Positions 60,403 through 64,000 of a stretch of 64,000 nucleotides of DNA are shown piece by piece; position 1 is the first letter of the stretch, and each line of letters opens with the position of its first letter. The stretch lies in the NCBI RefSeq assembly GCF_000005505.3, contig NC_016135.3, forward strand, positions 18,632,613 through 18,696,612. The letters run 5' to 3'. Source of the DNA: Brachypodium distachyon (taxonomy: Eukaryota > Streptophyta > Magnoliopsida > Poales > Poaceae). The notes under the pieces are model-generated. The model saw only the letters and a list, made by a program, of their open reading frames with translations, did not search any database and was not told the origin of the DNA. The position numbers were made by a program, and so were the translations under genes.

Positions 60403-63400
60403 GAGTTTAAGCAAGTTTATAAATATATCAATCAGTAGAGTGTCAAATCGACGTCACTAGATTTATAGTGGAATATGTTTTTATACGTGTTAATTTGTTA
60501 TAATAAAAATTAATATTTTTATATAAAAGTTTGACATTAAACAAAAAGATCAAAATAAATGTTGTTTGTGTCAAACTTTATAAAAGAAACTATTCTCTTT
60601 TATAAACAGCTCGACTTTGACTCTCGATGGGCCAATTTAGTCCAGCCCATAAGCACAAATGTGCATATGGGCCCAACGCTTTTTAGGCCAGTACCAGGCA
60701 TGGCGAGTTGGCACTTGGCAACACGCCAACACGAGAGATGGGCCTATCGGCCACCCCATGTCGCCGGATGCAGCGCCAGCACCCACGGCCCACAGCTGCG
60801 TCGATCAGGCACCGAACCCTCGCTCGGACGCCCTCTTTCGCCGCAGCCCGCAAGTGCTTGGACAAGGAGCAGTACCATCAACCCCGGCCTGCGATTAAAC
60901 TCGGCACCGCAAGTTCCTCTGGTCCCGGAAGGAAGAAACACCAGCTCGAGTTCATACAGTGAATTACAGATCAAACTGCACATGCATCCATGGATCAAAG
61001 CATGAATGAACAACCACCCCGGTAGAACCGGATCTAGATGAGCCGACGCACTGCTCATACAGCCACAAGTTAAACACGTTGCGTGGGTGGGAAGAAGCTG
61101 GAACGATTGGAATCTTCGATCTACGGCGCGAGACAGTAGCAAATTTTCATCGTCTCTGCGTGCGTTACACCGCACCGCGGCCATCGCTTCGATCTGCCCC
61201 CGCGGATCGGCCGGTCGATTCGCGCTTCAGACAATTCAAGGTGAGAGATCGCGATCAAGACGACGGTACAAGTTGTCAGACCGGGTCGATCGATCTCTTG
61301 CTTGCGTATAGGAGCCAGGTCACCCGTAACTGCCACTGTGGGGAAGAGAAGCCAGCTGACTGTACGAGTTAAATGCTCGTTTCAGGCTTTACGGTTGGCG
61401 GGTGACTAGATCGATCAGCAGCCGATGATTTACCTGTCCTGTTACAGTTAAATAAAAAGACTCTGCATCCACGCGCAGTTTGCAGTGAAGAAGTTTTTAC
61501 TGGCATTGGCTGCTTGGGAGGAAGCTTCCATGCACAGCAGGCTGTTCAATTCTCCACGGTGCAGCAGAAATGACTGTCGTCGTATTCAGACATTCAGAAA
61601 AAATCAAGGATTGGACTGGTGCAGAGTTACACCTCTCAACTCACCTTCATGGTCCAGTTTGCATTGTACTCTCTGGTAAAGAAAAGGATCCGAGACGCTC
61701 GCAACGCACGGCCAATCTGGTAAATTCACAGTCGGCAAGGAAACAAGCTGTCAACCCTCGAGATTTTCATTTCTTTCTTATCTTGGAGTGCAAACAGCTC
61801 CATGATCAATCGTGCAAGCTGCCGTGGTAGCTGGCCGGCGGAGCTCATTGAAAATTTTCTACTGATCATATTGCCCCCACCCCACCGCGTTATAAATTTC
61901 ACATGCCGCTGCGACGTTCGTATAACAGCATCTGATCGGGCACTGGCAGCACGCAGTACAGATCACAATCAATGGAAACCGGGCGGTAGTTGTCTACGGA
62001 CAGGGCCGGGGTAGCTCTGTCTATGGTATATTTAGATGGGAATATGTACCTCTTCCAGCTGCGTACGTGTTCGTCCGGGTAGCACGCGTGCATGAGCATG
62101 GCCGGTGAGTGGTAGCATCGACCAATATATCATGCTCCCTCGGTCCGGAAACAAGTGACATGAATTTGACAAGATTTTATACAAAACGAAGTGAATATAT
62201 GCATATATGCATGTTATATACTCCGTACCTATGTCACGAATCGGCCGCGTTATGATCATATCAAGTTTTTTTTTTGGTGGGGGAGTTACCAGTTTGCATC
62301 CGAGAAGGCTCTTAACCTGCCAACCTCTCCGGTGTTTGCTGGTAGGTAGTGCGCCGAGTGGTTAAGGGAGGCATGCTGAAGGATGGAAAAGAGATACGGA
62401 GTAACTTACAGTGGAGTTCATGGATACGCGACTCGTGACTTGATTATGAGCTGTGATGAAGAGAGTTTGCGTTGTGGTTTGTTCTGAAAAAAAAGTGGAA
62501 AATACCACTTTGGCAGGGAAGATATTTGAGCTGTGTAGCTGGTAGAAATTCTCTAGTTACTATACTCCGTATATATTTTCACTCCTACTCGTACAGTGGT
62601 CACCTACGTGCAGAAGAAGACGATGATCGTTCAGTTCAAATGTGCGGTTACTCTAGGACCACTGGAGCATATAGTACTTTTCTTCGTCCCCTGGATTAAA
62701 TGGCCACTAACCCGAGTACTACAACAAATCGTTATTGACATGTGCAAATGCACCTTTCTTTAATCGGTTAATTCTTTAATATACCACACATAAAATATTA
62801 CTCACTCCAATTCATAATAAATTTCGGCGAGTAGTGTTCAGATATCTACCAAGATGTATCGTCTGTACTGCCATTGGTTACACGCGCGCGTGAAGCTGCC
62901 AAGCCGGGGCAAAGAACATGTGTTATCATTGTTTTTTCTCTTAATTAAGTGAGAGTAACTCTCCCTTGCCACTCGATAGAAGGTTTTCCTAACAACCGTA
63001 TGATTTATTAAACACTGAGATAAGTGAAAGATTGATGTAAGTATAAATGATGGAAAATATCTTCGTCAAGTGGTTATGATTGTCGATTGAGAAATAACCA
63101 TTTATAAATGGACTTAAAATTAAACACTCCCCTCGATAAAATAAGCAATTGTGAGGTACGTATAATGATTTGTAGGATCCAATTTAATTCGTGTGCCAAC
63201 CGCATAAATGTTTAAGTTATTTGATTTCCACGGTTTTTTAATGAAAAAAAAGGAAAAATAAGCATGTGCAGTGCATAACATGTTTACTCGAGCAACTCCA
63301 AGAAGAAATGGCAGAGGCATAAATGTTTAAGTTAGAAATTGAAAGATTTCGTTCAAATTGTTCGTTTGGAAATTTCCCGAAAAGCTAATTATAGGTTCTT

Positions 63401-64000
63401 CTCTCCATCAGAACAATAGGACCGTTATGCTTATTACTAAACTCGTTGAAGAGATGAAATAGAACCAAGGTCTATCTTTTTTATCAGAGGTTGAATCGAT
63501 CATCAGAAGAAGAATTAGGCCAAAAATTAGGATACATTGATATTCCTGGTATAGTAGATGCTATCACACATACAATAATACTCAATTCGATGGAATTGTT
63601 TGATCAGTAGCGCGGAAAGATATGTTAAACTAACAATGAAGTATGTTTTGCCAAAAAACAATGATGAAGTATGTGGAGAGAGGAATGCTATAAGAAGTGT
63701 TGATTAATGCTATAATTAAGAGAGGTGAAGCGTAGTAGTTAACAAGTGAGGTGATTGCGAGAGAGATGCGCAAATAAAGCTGAATTTGCAACCAAAAATC
63801 ACGAGCGTCAGATGAGTAATTAGATGGATGGTTTCCGACCGTATCTTTACCGTAATAAAAGAGCTCAACGTTTAATGCATGTAGTACTAGTACTGAACCA
63901 CTGATCTAGCTGTCGGTGCCACATGTCCTCGTTTAGTACTAGCACATAAGAGGATAAATGTCACATAACCTCGATACATGCTAGCTAGCTTAGCCTGAGT
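60403..64000. other. Intergenic, no gene recognised
   Basis: About 3.6 kb without a supportable coding region on either strand; the longest open frame (60559-61005) has no recognisable family and overlaps frames on the other strand. Solo Stowaway-like ends occur near 62131-62225 (CTCCCTCGGTCCGGAAAC; ACTCCGTACCTATGTCAC) and 62803-62830. A gene starting beyond the window edge cannot be excluded. Confidence 0.4.

Noticed and set aside
60559..61005. 148-codon plus-strand frame
   Set aside because: No recognisable domain, overlaps a similar-length minus-strand frame, and has no clear splice or promoter context.

Overview
The window is nuclear DNA from a grass. The evidence is monocot-type coding sequence with high-GC first exons, many GT-AG introns, and a dense load of grass-type miniature transposons: Stowaway elements with TA target sites and CTCCCTCC ends, and Tourist elements with TAA/TTA target sites and GGGCATCTCC ends. 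The Stowaway consensus resembles that of pooid grasses, but I cannot fix the genus.

Five host genes were found and all are on the minus strand. From low to high coordinate they are: a DUF4378/TRM-family (LONGIFOLIA-like) gene (605-4257 coding, probable 5' UTR exon near 6.2 kb); MSH1, the organelle MutS homologue with a C-terminal GIY-YIG nuclease domain (13124-30763, 22 coding exons, 1126 aa); an LPA1-like thylakoid membrane protein gene (36360-37668, 4 exons, 328 aa); a BAHD acyltransferase of the benzyl-alcohol benzoyltransferase type (40443-41922, 2 exons, 457 aa); and CLASP, a microtubule plus-end and lattice protein (46594-58243, 21 exons, 1439 aa). I placed exon borders by hand from reading frame and GT/AG sites. 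Each of the five models closes in frame from ATG to stop.

Between the genes lie three larger transposons, all broken. A 3.3 kb hAT element (8672-11975) keeps a perfect 8-bp target duplication but has a nonsense codon, frameshifts and a zinc-finger deletion. A 3.9 kb PIF/Harbinger element (31159-35075) has a convergent transposase/Myb-like gene pair, each with a premature stop; it sits about 400 bp upstream of the MSH1 start codon. A 5'-truncated LINE (about 43130-44716) has lost part of its reverse transcriptase. Many MITEs sit in the introns of MSH1 and between genes, including a Mutator-type MITE with a 9-bp target duplication, sibling Tourist copies in two places, and fold-back elements.

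The host genes do not form one pathway. MSH1 and the LPA1-like protein act in organelles, CLASP and the TRM-like protein act on the cortical microtubule array, and the BAHD enzyme belongs to specialised metabolism. No CRISPR, tRNA, rRNA or clearly new multi-gene system was seen. The last 5.7 kb (58.3-64 kb) holds only MITEs and unrecognised intergenic DNA.
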